Assembly: GCA_963815495.1 (NCBI GenBank)
Contig: CAWFGW010000032.1
Coordinates: 1 to 54,288, forward strand
Length of the DNA: 54,288 nt
Direction: 5' to 3'
Origin: CAWFGW01 sp963815495
GTDB taxonomy: Bacteria > Bacteroidota > Bacteroidia > Cytophagales > JAAEPT01
The position numbers and the translations under genes were made by a program. Shown here one piece after another: positions 8,351 through 15,920 of the stretch. The notes below the pieces were generated by a model. That model had not been told where the DNA came from. It worked only from the letters and a program-made list of their open reading frames with translations, and searched no databases. The first letter of the stretch is position 1, and the number at the start of each line of letters is the position of its first letter.

Positions 8351-9106
8351 TTAAGATTTAATATCCTTTAAAAAAGGTAACTTCTTTCGGTACTCTTCCA
8401 AAGCATTTTTATCCAGTTCCACTACACTTAACTTTTCTTCTGAACCTAAATCTGCAATTACATCTCCATTAAAATCCACCACCATCGACTGCCCGTTATA
8501 TTCCCAACCATTGCCGTCAGTTCCGATACGGTTTAGTCCTACCACATAACATTGGTTTTCAATCGCTCTGGCGGCTAAAAGTTTTTTCCAGTGTTCGATT
8601 CGTTTAGTAGGCCAGTTAGCGATATAGATCAAACAATCGTAAGCCGTCCCAATATTTCGAGCCATTTCTGGAAAACGCAGATCGTAGCAAATCAAACCGC
8701 TGCACTTAAAATCTGCTACTGGGAAAATGGCTTGTTTGTTTCCCGAGGTAAATAACTTTGTTTCGTCCCCGTAAGAAAAAAGTTGCTGTTTATCGTATTC
8801 TGAGATAAGGCCTTGGGGAGAAACGGCCATTAATCGGTTTTTAATTCCTTCTTCGTCTTTAATGATGAAACTACCCACAAGAATTGTCTGTAATCGTTTT
8901 GCTTGCTGTTGAAGCCATTTAAATGTGTTTGTGTGTGGATGCTCAGCAAGCGAAGCGGTGTTTACAGAAAACCCAGTCGAAAACATTTCAGGTAACACAA
9001 TTAGGTCCACACCTTCTTCTACCTCACTCATCTTTTCTTCCAACTCAGCAAAATTTGCTTCCTTCTGTTCCCAAAAAATTTTAGTTTGTACTAGGCAGAT
9101 TTTCAT
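8351..9106 (-). CDS. Omega-amidase-type carbon-nitrogen hydrolase (YafV/Nit2-like)
   Basis: 251 residues of the nitrilase superfamily. The catalytic triad is visible: Glu40 in LPEMFSTGF, Lys in YDKQQLF and Cys in GLICYDLRFPE. The LPEMFSTGF motif and the YGDETKLFTSG segment are those of the YafV / Nit2 omega-amidase branch, which hydrolyses alpha-keto-glutaramate or alpha-ketosuccinamate. No membrane segment. Convergent with the cyclo-ligase and divergent from the membrane protein gene. Confidence 0.88.
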   Translation of the reverse strand: MKICLVQTKIFWEQKEANFAELEEKMSEVEEGVDLIVLPEMFSTGFSVNTASLAEHPHTNTFKWLQQQAKRLQTILVGSFIIKDEEGIKNRLMAVSPQGLISEYDKQQLFSYGDETKLFTSGNKQAIFPVADFKCSGLICYDLRFPEMARNIGTAYDCLIYIANWPTKRIEHWKKLLAARAIENQCYVVGLNRIGTDGNGWEYNGQSMVVDFNGDVIADLGSEEKLSVVELDKNALEEYRKKLPFLKDIKS

Positions 9107-9176
9107 ATTGTGACTTTGTAAGTATTAAAATTGCTTAAAAACAATATATTTATAATTGTTTATAATCAGACAAGTA

Positions 9177-10583
9177 ATGAAATCCAAGTTAAAAAAAATT
9201 GATTTTTCTTCTATTATTTACGTGTTTTTTGGTGTTTTTATCCTTTCATGGGTGCTTTGGTATAATGGTTACCCTTTAGTTTATTCAGATACAGGTATCT
9301 ATATAGCTGGAGCTCATGAACACTTTGTTCCAGGCGATCGACCGCAAACTTATGGTGAGTTTATATTTGTTTTTGGTATGCATCAAACGCTTTGGGGGCC
9401 AGTATTAATGCAGACTTTAATGCTGGCATTTCTGCTTTTTGATTTATGCATGATTATTACAAATCATCATTCAAAAAAGACGGTTTATTTAATTATATGT
9501 ATCATACTTGCCTTTACCAGTGGTATTTCTTTTACCTCAAGCCAAATTATGGCAGATGTATTCACACCAATGTTGTGTATCGCTTTAGCTAATATAATGT
9601 TTAGAGTAAAAAATCAACCCACGTTAGATTTATTAAATATTGTTATTGGAATTCTCGCGATTGGTGTCCACAATTCACATGTTGCAATGGCGACTTTATT
9701 AGTGGTAATTTTTTTCGGTTTAGTGTTAGTTCAGAAAAAAATAAAATCGTTTAACTTATTTCATTTTACTCGTTCTAAAAAAATTAAAATAGGTCTACTA
9801 TTAGTTATTGGTATATTATTTACTCCGACTTTACATTTTTTAAATACAGGCAAGTTTATCTATTCGGGTAGTTCCCATGTAATACTTATGTGTAAGTTTG
9901 TCGAGAATGGCACTTTAAAGGAATTATTAAAAGAAAGGTGCCAAGATGAGGAATTCTATGAGACCCATAAAATGTGTTCATGCTATGAAGAATTACCGAG
10001 TGACATCAGTTCTTTTCTTTGGTTAGAAAATAGTCCATTATATAAAACTGGTGGATGGGGCAACGAGTCCAAAAAAGAATATAATGATCTTATTAAAGAA
10101 TTGCTCACCACCCCAAAATACCTTTACTTAAATATAACCTCGACAATAGAGAATACCCTTTCCCAATTATTCCGACTTAATATAGCGCCTGGTACATTTC
10201 CTTACCTTGAAAATAGCCCCCCCTATTCTCGTGTGCATAAGCACTATGAGCAGGAGAGTAATAGTTATGATTTATCTCTACAAAATGTAAATCAATTAGA
10301 TACAGATTGGATAACTAAACTACATTACTATGCAATATTTTTTACGGTATTGCTTATCATTTTCATTTGGAAGAATAACAGTAAGTTTAAAAAAGAACAA
10401 ATCCTGTTTATGTCTTTCGCTGTTCTTTATTTATTGCTTAATAGTTTGTGTACTGCGGGGCTTCATGATGCCAACCCTAGGTTTCAATCACGTGTAGACT
10501 GGGTGATACAACTTAGTGTGTTAATTATTGTTTTTGATAATTTAAAAACAATCAAAAAAATAGTCCAGGCTGCTTTTGAATAA
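9177..10583 (+). CDS. Polytopic membrane protein, GT-C-like, function unknown
   Basis: About 468 residues from the ATG at 9177 (a TTG seven codons upstream is less likely). There is a first helix at about residues 12-30, then the loop YNGYPLVYSDTGIYIAGAHEHF, followed by eight or more helices, a large hydrophilic insert (about residues 245-390) and a final helix pair. An acidic residue in the first external loop (SDTGIYI) followed by many helices is the layout of GT-C lipid-linked glycosyltransferases, so that is my best guess. I do not recognise a named family. It ends 4 bp from the convergent def gene. Confidence 0.7.
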   Translation: MKSKLKKIDFSSIIYVFFGVFILSWVLWYNGYPLVYSDTGIYIAGAHEHFVPGDRPQTYGEFIFVFGMHQTLWGPVLMQTLMLAFLLFDLCMIITNHHSKKTVYLIICIILAFTSGISFTSSQIMADVFTPMLCIALANIMFRVKNQPTLDLLNIVIGILAIGVHNSHVAMATLLVVIFFGLVLVQKKIKSFNLFHFTRSKKIKIGLLLVIGILFTPTLHFLNTGKFIYSGSSHVILMCKFVENGTLKELLKERCQDEEFYETHKMCSCYEELPSDISSFLWLENSPLYKTGGWGNESKKEYNDLIKELLTTPKYLYLNITSTIENTLSQLFRLNIAPGTFPYLENSPPYSRVHKHYEQESNSYDLSLQNVNQLDTDWITKLHYYAIFFTVLLIIFIWKNNSKFKKEQILFMSFAVLYLLLNSLCTAGLHDANPRFQSRVDWVIQLSVLIIVFDNLKTIKKIVQAAFE

Positions 10584-10587
10584 ATGA

Positions 10588-11145
10588 TTATCTCGCAGGA
10601 AATTTCATGCGGTAATCGGTATCCACTATCCCCTTTGAAATATTTAACAGACGTTTTTTAATCAAACGTTTTTTTATTGTTGAAAGGTAGTCAGTGAATA
10701 GCACGCCTTCCACATGATCATATTCGTGTTGAATAATTCTTGCTTGAATACCACTGTAAGCCTCTTCGTGTTCTTCCCAATTTTCATCGAAATAGTGAAT
10801 TGTTAAATTTTCTCTTCGGTACACATCTTCTCTGATACCGGGAATACTCAAACACCCTTCCTCAAACACCCATTTTTTACCTGTTTCTTCCACAATGGTG
10901 GCATTGATAAAGGCTTTTTTCACACCCAGGTGTTCTTCTCCTTCATCCTCCAACGGAGTACTGTCTATAACAAATACGCGAAGATCTTTGCCAATCTGAG
11001 GAGCAGCTAAACCTACGCCATTGGCTTCATACATTGTTTCGAACATATCTGAAACCAATTCTTTGATATCTACTTCTCCCTCTTCTACATCTCGTGTTTC
11101 TTTCTTTAAAACAGGGTCGCCATAGGCTATAATTGGGTAAATCAT
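10588..11145 (-). CDS. def: Peptide deformylase
   Basis: 185 residues. It removes the N-formyl group from new proteins. The three family motifs are intact: GVGLAAPQIG, EGCLSIPG (Cys metal ligand) and QHEYDHVEG (HExxH with both His ligands). It overlaps the upstream ruvX stop by 4 nt (ATGA), so it is the third gene of a Ric-like / ruvX / def operon. The last 20 residues are basic. Confidence 0.97.
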   Translation of the reverse strand: MIYPIIAYGDPVLKKETRDVEEGEVDIKELVSDMFETMYEANGVGLAAPQIGKDLRVFVIDSTPLEDEGEEHLGVKKAFINATIVEETGKKWVFEEGCLSIPGIREDVYRRENLTIHYFDENWEEHEEAYSGIQARIIQHEYDHVEGVLFTDYLSTIKKRLIKKRLLNISKGIVDTDYRMKFPAR

Positions 11146-11555
11146 GGGTGTTGTGCTAAATAGGATTGTAAAATAATTGCCGCACTTACTTTATCAATAT
11201 TACCTTTTACTTTGCGGTCTTTTTTGCTCATGCCTCCTTCTATCATAGCACTTAAAGCCATTTTAGAAGTAAAACGTTCGTCAATCAAAGTTACGGGTTT
11301 TTCGGGAAATTTCACTTTGAACTGTTCCACAAATCGTTCAACCAAGGCGGTGGCGTGTGTGTCGGTGTTATCCAACCGCTTAGGCATGCCAATCACAACA
11401 TTGGAAACCTCCTCCTTTTGGAAATAAGTTCGAAGAAATTCACCCAACTTTTTAGTTTCCACCGTCTCTAAAGGGGAAGCGATAATTCCCAACGGGTCAG
11501 TGACAGCAAGTCCTGTGCGAACCTTGCCGAAGTCAATTGCGATAATACGAGCCAA
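11142..11555 (-). CDS. ruvX: RuvX/YqgF Holliday-junction resolvase-like protein
   Basis: 137 residues of the RNase H-like YqgF family, implicated in Holliday junction resolution and pre-16S rRNA 5-prime processing. Visible motifs: IAIDFGKVRTGLAVTD (first catalytic Asp), VVIGMPKRLDNT, and LIDERFTSKMA. The start is TTG directly abutting the TAA of the upstream gene; this gives the normal MARIIAIDFG N-terminus, and no ATG fits. It overlaps def by 4 nt. Confidence 0.95.
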   Translation of the reverse strand: MARIIAIDFGKVRTGLAVTDPLGIIASPLETVETKKLGEFLRTYFQKEEVSNVVIGMPKRLDNTDTHATALVERFVEQFKVKFPEKPVTLIDERFTSKMALSAMIEGGMSKKDRKVKGNIDKVSAAIILQSYLAQHP

Positions 11556-12308
11556 TTAATTATGAGGGGTTAGTGCGATACTTTTTTGAATCACTTGCTG
11601 CTCTAGCTCAATCGCTTTCGGAAGTAATAATTCATTTTCTATGCGAGCATGAAGCTCCATTTCGCGGTCAAAAGCTTTTAGTTCCTGAATCACAATTTTC
11701 TCCAAACAGGAAGCGGAAGTGTGTAATTGATAATCATTTGTAATCAGGCGGATACCGTCAGTCTCGTCTTCATGAGCATGGGCTAAGGCAAATTGCTGGA
11801 TGGAATAATGGCGGTATTCAAAAAGTATGGAAGCCATTAAGTTAGCTTTTTTAGAAGCTCTACTGAGTTGGATTACATAGTCAAACAATTCATCTTCTTC
11901 TTCATGAATATGTTTGATAAAATCTTCCACGTAAATGGGGATAATTGTTTTTAAATCATGAGCAAGTTCCCTATTTGTAAACTCGTTAGGGAGAATCATT
12001 TCCGCTAAATCTTGCACATAAGGAAGACGTTCACGAATAATCAGCCGGTGCATATACCGTAAATAGGAGATTGTTAACTCAACAGGGTAATGTTGTAATT
12101 CTGCTAAGTGTTTGTAATCTTTTTCAATGCTGTGTAGTTTATTTACTGCCACAAACACGGATACACCTGATTGGTGACAAGCTTCCACCAGAGAAGAAGT
12201 TGGGAACTTTGGATAGGTGATACCCATGGAATGTAAAGCCGAGGCAAAAAATGAGTTCTTCGTTACCAACGAAGACAAAGAAGTTGATACAGACAATCTT
12301 TCGCTCAT
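11556..12308 (-). CDS. Ric/ScdA-like di-iron hemerythrin-domain protein without the CCGG motif
   Basis: 250 residues. The N-domain (about residues 10-60) resembles the ScdA_N region, but where the family has an FCCGG motif this protein reads TYPKFP (residues 31-36), so both cysteines are gone; one Cys remains at 44. The hemerythrin part keeps likely iron ligands in DFIKHIHEEEDELF, AHAHEDE and the closing ELHARIENELLLPKA. Ric proteins repair iron-sulfur clusters after NO or oxidative damage; without the CCGG cysteines that role is uncertain and an iron or NO/O2-sensing role is possible. First gene of the operon with ruvX and def. A GTAAC palindrome sits just before its start. Confidence 0.8.
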   Translation of the reverse strand: MSERLSVSTSLSSLVTKNSFFASALHSMGITYPKFPTSSLVEACHQSGVSVFVAVNKLHSIEKDYKHLAELQHYPVELTISYLRYMHRLIIRERLPYVQDLAEMILPNEFTNRELAHDLKTIIPIYVEDFIKHIHEEEDELFDYVIQLSRASKKANLMASILFEYRHYSIQQFALAHAHEDETDGIRLITNDYQLHTSASCLEKIVIQELKAFDREMELHARIENELLLPKAIELEQQVIQKSIALTPHN

Positions 12309-12310
12309 AT

Positions 12311-12323
12311 GTAACTAAGTTAC
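12311..12323. promoter_or_regulatory. Palindrome GTAACTAAGTTAC before the Ric-like gene
   Basis: A perfect 13-nt palindrome (GTAACT, centre A, AGTTAC) ends 2 nt upstream of the Ric-like ATG at 12308. Two inverted GTAAC half-sites are the sort of site used by CRP/FNR-family regulators, some of which respond to NO. Binding here is inference; it would lie in or very near the 5-prime UTR. Confidence 0.35.
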
Positions 12324-12393
12324 GAACTTTAACCTAAGAATGGAACAAGTTGTTTCGAAGAAAACTAAAAGACTCCAATTTTTTCAACATCGC

Positions 12394-12424
12394 TTGTCAC
12401 AAGTCATCTTTTCTAGTACGTTTG
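12394..12424 (+). promoter_or_regulatory. Bacteroidota-type promoter for tex
   Basis: TTG at 12394-12396, a 20-nt spacer and TACGTTTG at 12417-12424, a full TAnnTTTG match. The tex ATG at 12447 is 22 nt downstream, giving a short leader. Confidence 0.7.
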
Positions 12425-12446
12425 GAATTGCGAACAAACCAACACG

Positions 12447-14687
12447 ATGGAACAAAAATACATTCAACAAATAGCTAGCGAGTTAAGCATTCGACCAACA
12501 CAAGTTACGGCAACCCTTGAACTATTAGCGGCAGGAGGGACTATCCCTTTTATCGCTCGTTACCGGAAAGAAAAAACGGGTGAACTAGATGAAGTGCAAA
12601 TTGCTGCTGTTCGTGACTTATCTGCGGGGTTTGAAGAATTGGAAAAACGAAGAGCGTTTATTTTGAAATCCATTAAAGAACAAGAAAAACTAACTCCTGA
12701 ATTGGAGAAAAAAATAGATGCGGCTACAACTCTAACCGAATTAGAAGACATTTACCTTCCATATAAACCCAAACGAAAAACCAAAGCAACAGTAGCAAAA
12801 GATAAAGGACTAGAGCCGCTGGCTAAATTTCTTTTCGATCAAAACAGTTCGAATGTCGAGGGTGAAGCTGAAAAGTTCTTAAGCGAAGAAAAAGAAGTCA
12901 AGTCAATAGAAGAAGCTTTGCAAGGTGCGCGGGATATTATTGCTGAGTGGGTGAGCGAAGATGCTGAAGCACGACAAAAACTAAGAAATGTATTCAAAAA
13001 AACAGCCATCGTAAAAACAAAAGTGTTGAAAGGAAAAGAAACCGAAGGCGAAAAATATAAAGACTACTTTGAGTGGGAAGAGCCACTAGCAAAAACACCT
13101 TCGCACCGGTTGTTGGCAATGAGACGCGGAGAAAAAGAAATGATTCTTAGCATGGATATCTCTCCTGAAAAGGAAGTAGCCATTGAAAAGTTAGAGCGTC
13201 AATTTGTAAAAGGAAACAATGCTGCTGCCAATCAAGTGCAACTCGCCATTGAGGACTGTTATAAACGACTTCTAAAACCCTCCTTAGAAACAGAGTTTCG
13301 TTTAACCTCGAAGAAAAAAGCGGATCTGGATGCCATTCGGGTATTTACAGACAACTTACGTGAACTCTTATTGGCTTCTCCCCTTGGTCAAAAAGCGGTG
13401 TTGGCATTGGACCCAGGTTTTAGAACAGGCTGTAAAGTCGTTTGCTTAAATCAACAAGGGAAGTTGTTACATAATGCAGCAATCTACCCGCACGAACCAC
13501 AACGACAAACAGCTGCGGCAGAAGCAACTCTTAAGCAATTGGTAAACGAATATAAAGTTGAAGCAATTGCAATTGGTAATGGTACCGCTGGTAGAGAAAC
13601 TGAAGCCTTTGTCAATAAAATAAAGTTTGATCACCCCGTGCAAGTGGTCATGGTGAATGAAAGTGGTGCCTCTATTTATAGTGCTTCAGAAATTGCTCGG
13701 GATGAATTTCCTGACCACGACATTACCGTGAGGGGTGCCGTTTCTATTGGACGAAGATTGGCGGATCCTTTGGCGGAGTTGGTAAAGTTAGACCCTAAAT
13801 CCATTGGAGTAGGGCAATACCAACACGATGTGGATCAAACGGCTTTGAAAAATGCCTTGGATGATGTGGTCATGAGTTGTGTGAATGCAGTAGGCGTGGA
13901 TGTGAATACGGCTAGTAAACAATTGCTCACGTATGTTTCTGGATTAGGACCAACCCTGGCGGAAAACATTGTCAACTATCGGAATGAAAATGGACCATTT
14001 CAGTCCCGAAAAGAAATACTAAAAGTACCTCGCATGGGCGAGAAAGTATTTGAACAAGCAGCAGGTTTCTTACGCATCCGTGATGGTAAAAATCCGTTGG
14101 ATGCCAGTGCCGTCCACCCGGAACGTTATAAGTTGGTTGAGCAAATGGCAAAAGACTTACAAAGTGATTTGAAAACCATCATTGGCAAGTCTGATATCAA
14201 ATCAAAAATTGACTTAAAAAAGTATGTGAATGACGAAGTAGGTTTGCCTACACTCCAAGACATACTAGAAGAACTTGTAAAACCCGGTCGTGACCCGCGT
14301 AAGGAATTTGAAGTCTTTTCATTTGATGATTCGGTACATGATATCAATGATTTAAGAGAAGGTATGACCTTGCCAGGCATCGTGACCAATGTGACCAACT
14401 TTGGTGCTTTTGTAGACATTGGTGTGCATCAGGATGGTTTGGTACACATCAGTGAAATCTCCAACACCTTCGTAAAAGATCCCAATGAAGTTGTGAAAGT
14501 CAGCCAGAAAGTTCAAGTACGCGTAACAGGTGTAGATGTCCCACGAAAACGCATTTCTCTTTCCATGAAAGACGAACAACCTGCTAGAACCAACAAACCT
14601 GTCCGACAAAAAAACATCGTAAAAAAGGAAGAACCACAAGGCAGCATGCAAGATAAATTAGCTGCTTTGAAAGGGAAGTGGGGGTGA
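12447..14687 (+). CDS. tex: Tex-family S1 RNA-binding protein
   Basis: 746 residues, normal for Tex. Order of domains: helical Tex N-region (residues 1-190, including GGTIPFIARYRKEKTGELDE), a YqgF/RNase H-like domain (about 320-450, ALDPGFRTGCKVV), helix-hairpin-helix repeats (about 480-560, YVSGLGPTLAENIVNYR), and a C-terminal S1 domain (about 640-715, GIVTNVTNFGAFVDIGVHQDGLVHISE). Tex proteins bind nucleic acid and influence transcription. It has its own promoter and is divergent from the Ric-like operon. Confidence 0.97.
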   Translation: MEQKYIQQIASELSIRPTQVTATLELLAAGGTIPFIARYRKEKTGELDEVQIAAVRDLSAGFEELEKRRAFILKSIKEQEKLTPELEKKIDAATTLTELEDIYLPYKPKRKTKATVAKDKGLEPLAKFLFDQNSSNVEGEAEKFLSEEKEVKSIEEALQGARDIIAEWVSEDAEARQKLRNVFKKTAIVKTKVLKGKETEGEKYKDYFEWEEPLAKTPSHRLLAMRRGEKEMILSMDISPEKEVAIEKLERQFVKGNNAAANQVQLAIEDCYKRLLKPSLETEFRLTSKKKADLDAIRVFTDNLRELLLASPLGQKAVLALDPGFRTGCKVVCLNQQGKLLHNAAIYPHEPQRQTAAAEATLKQLVNEYKVEAIAIGNGTAGRETEAFVNKIKFDHPVQVVMVNESGASIYSASEIARDEFPDHDITVRGAVSIGRRLADPLAELVKLDPKSIGVGQYQHDVDQTALKNALDDVVMSCVNAVGVDVNTASKQLLTYVSGLGPTLAENIVNYRNENGPFQSRKEILKVPRMGEKVFEQAAGFLRIRDGKNPLDASAVHPERYKLVEQMAKDLQSDLKTIIGKSDIKSKIDLKKYVNDEVGLPTLQDILEELVKPGRDPRKEFEVFSFDDSVHDINDLREGMTLPGIVTNVTNFGAFVDIGVHQDGLVHISEISNTFVKDPNEVVKVSQKVQVRVTGVDVPRKRISLSMKDEQPARTNKPVRQKNIVKKEEPQGSMQDKLAALKGKWG

Positions 14688-14792
14688 GTTGAAAACGTAA
14701 CACGAACCTAAACCGTCTCCCCGAGTTATGTGATCACAAAATATCAGGGATCTCATAAGCGCAACCTGTAATTTTGTCTACGTCTCAAGGAG

Positions 14793-14830
14793 ATTCCCGA
14801 TAACCTCCATTACATTACGGTTTCGGGAAT
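14793..14830. repeat. Intergenic hairpin repeat ATTCCCGA...TCGGGAAT
   Basis: ATTCCCGA (14793-14800) pairs with TCGGGAAT (14823-14830); after one bulged T the stem continues as AACC (14802-14805) with GGTT (14819-14822). It is followed by GACGAA. The core GGGAATGAC is shared with 26425-26433. The surrounding 14688-14941 gap between tex and the hydrolase gene shows no convincing gene. Confidence 0.55.
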
Positions 14831-14941
14831 GACGAATAGTTATTATTCTTGGTTTCTAACAAACCATCGCCATGTTCTACTCTTCGCTTCACTTAGAAAA
14901 ACGAGCGGGCAAGATTTCCTTCCAGAAGGAGGGGGGACAAT

Positions 14942-15886
14942 TTAGTCCCTCATTTTATGAGTTAAAAAGTTATTAACTGAACATTCCCACTCCTCTTTGT
15001 CCTCCAATAAAAACGTTTCATGAGCTGAGTTTTCAAATATTTTAAGCTCTTTCTCTTCATTTAAATTGGAATAAATTTTTTCCGTTTCGGCTAAACTCAC
15101 CTTTGGATCATTACGACCATACATCAATAAAGTAGGAACTGAAATAGCCTTTGCGTATTCTTCAGGGTTATGATTAAAAGCCCAAAAATCATTAATTACG
15201 CCTCCCCAAAATAGCAATAAATTAGCCATTGGAAAGGATGGAACTCCCATCATAGCAAAGCGTGATTCCACTGTTTCCTTCATAGAGCCAAAAGGGCATT
15301 CAATCATTATCGCATTGGGTTGTATTTGATATTTATCTATTGCTTTCATGATAGAAACAGCACCCATAGATGATCCATATAAATTAACAGGGGATTTTGT
15401 TTGTTGCATGATAAACTCATAACACGCCTTTACTTGATCAGCTTCATAGAATCCAATGGTAGTTTGATAGCCTTCTGAACCCCCGGAGCCTAGGAAATCG
15501 ACCATGAAGACGTCATAACCCATTTCAAGAAATGCTTCTGCTTTTTCCAGCTCTAAGGATTTTACTCCCGTGTATCCATGAAAGATAAGTATGGTGCCCA
15601 ATGATGAGTCACTTTTAATCCACCAGTATTCATTACCTCCGACAAAAACTGTTTCATAACCCTGGGATGGAAAAATAGAATTTACTGGTTTAGGGTTATT
15701 TATCCCAAAAAAAAGGGTGTTCAACTTTTCTAGTTGAGTCAATTCATCCGGGTTTTGGGTTTTTGTGATTGTTGATTTAACAAAATGAGTGAATTTGTAG
15801 GCATGAAATGCGGCAATGACATTCATTCCTATAAATGTTATAAGAAAAGCTGCAACAATGATTCGAATGATTTTTCTTTTGTTCAT
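14942..15886 (-). CDS. Membrane-anchored alpha/beta hydrolase
   Basis: 314 residues. A single N-terminal membrane helix (about residues 7-28) anchors the protein, with the hydrolase domain facing the periplasm. The alpha/beta hydrolase signs are the oxyanion strand TILIFHGYTGVKS, nucleophile elbow YGSSMGAVS, the acid in LMYGRNDPKVS and the catalytic His in ENSAHETFLL. This is similar to YqkD/BEM46-type serine hydrolases; the substrate is unknown. Last gene of the leftward block. Confidence 0.88.
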   Translation of the reverse strand: MNKRKIIRIIVAAFLITFIGMNVIAAFHAYKFTHFVKSTITKTQNPDELTQLEKLNTLFFGINNPKPVNSIFPSQGYETVFVGGNEYWWIKSDSSLGTILIFHGYTGVKSLELEKAEAFLEMGYDVFMVDFLGSGGSEGYQTTIGFYEADQVKACYEFIMQQTKSPVNLYGSSMGAVSIMKAIDKYQIQPNAIMIECPFGSMKETVESRFAMMGVPSFPMANLLLFWGGVINDFWAFNHNPEEYAKAISVPTLLMYGRNDPKVSLAETEKIYSNLNEEKELKIFENSAHETFLLEDKEEWECSVNNFLTHKMRD

Positions 15887-15920
15887 GGAAAGTCCAACGA
15901 TAAAATAACTTTATAAAAAG

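Noticed and set aside
14729..14738. TGTGATCACA palindrome, CRP-like
   Set aside because: Ten bases only, no spacer as in true CRP sites, and it lies downstream of tex and far from any start codon; probably chance.
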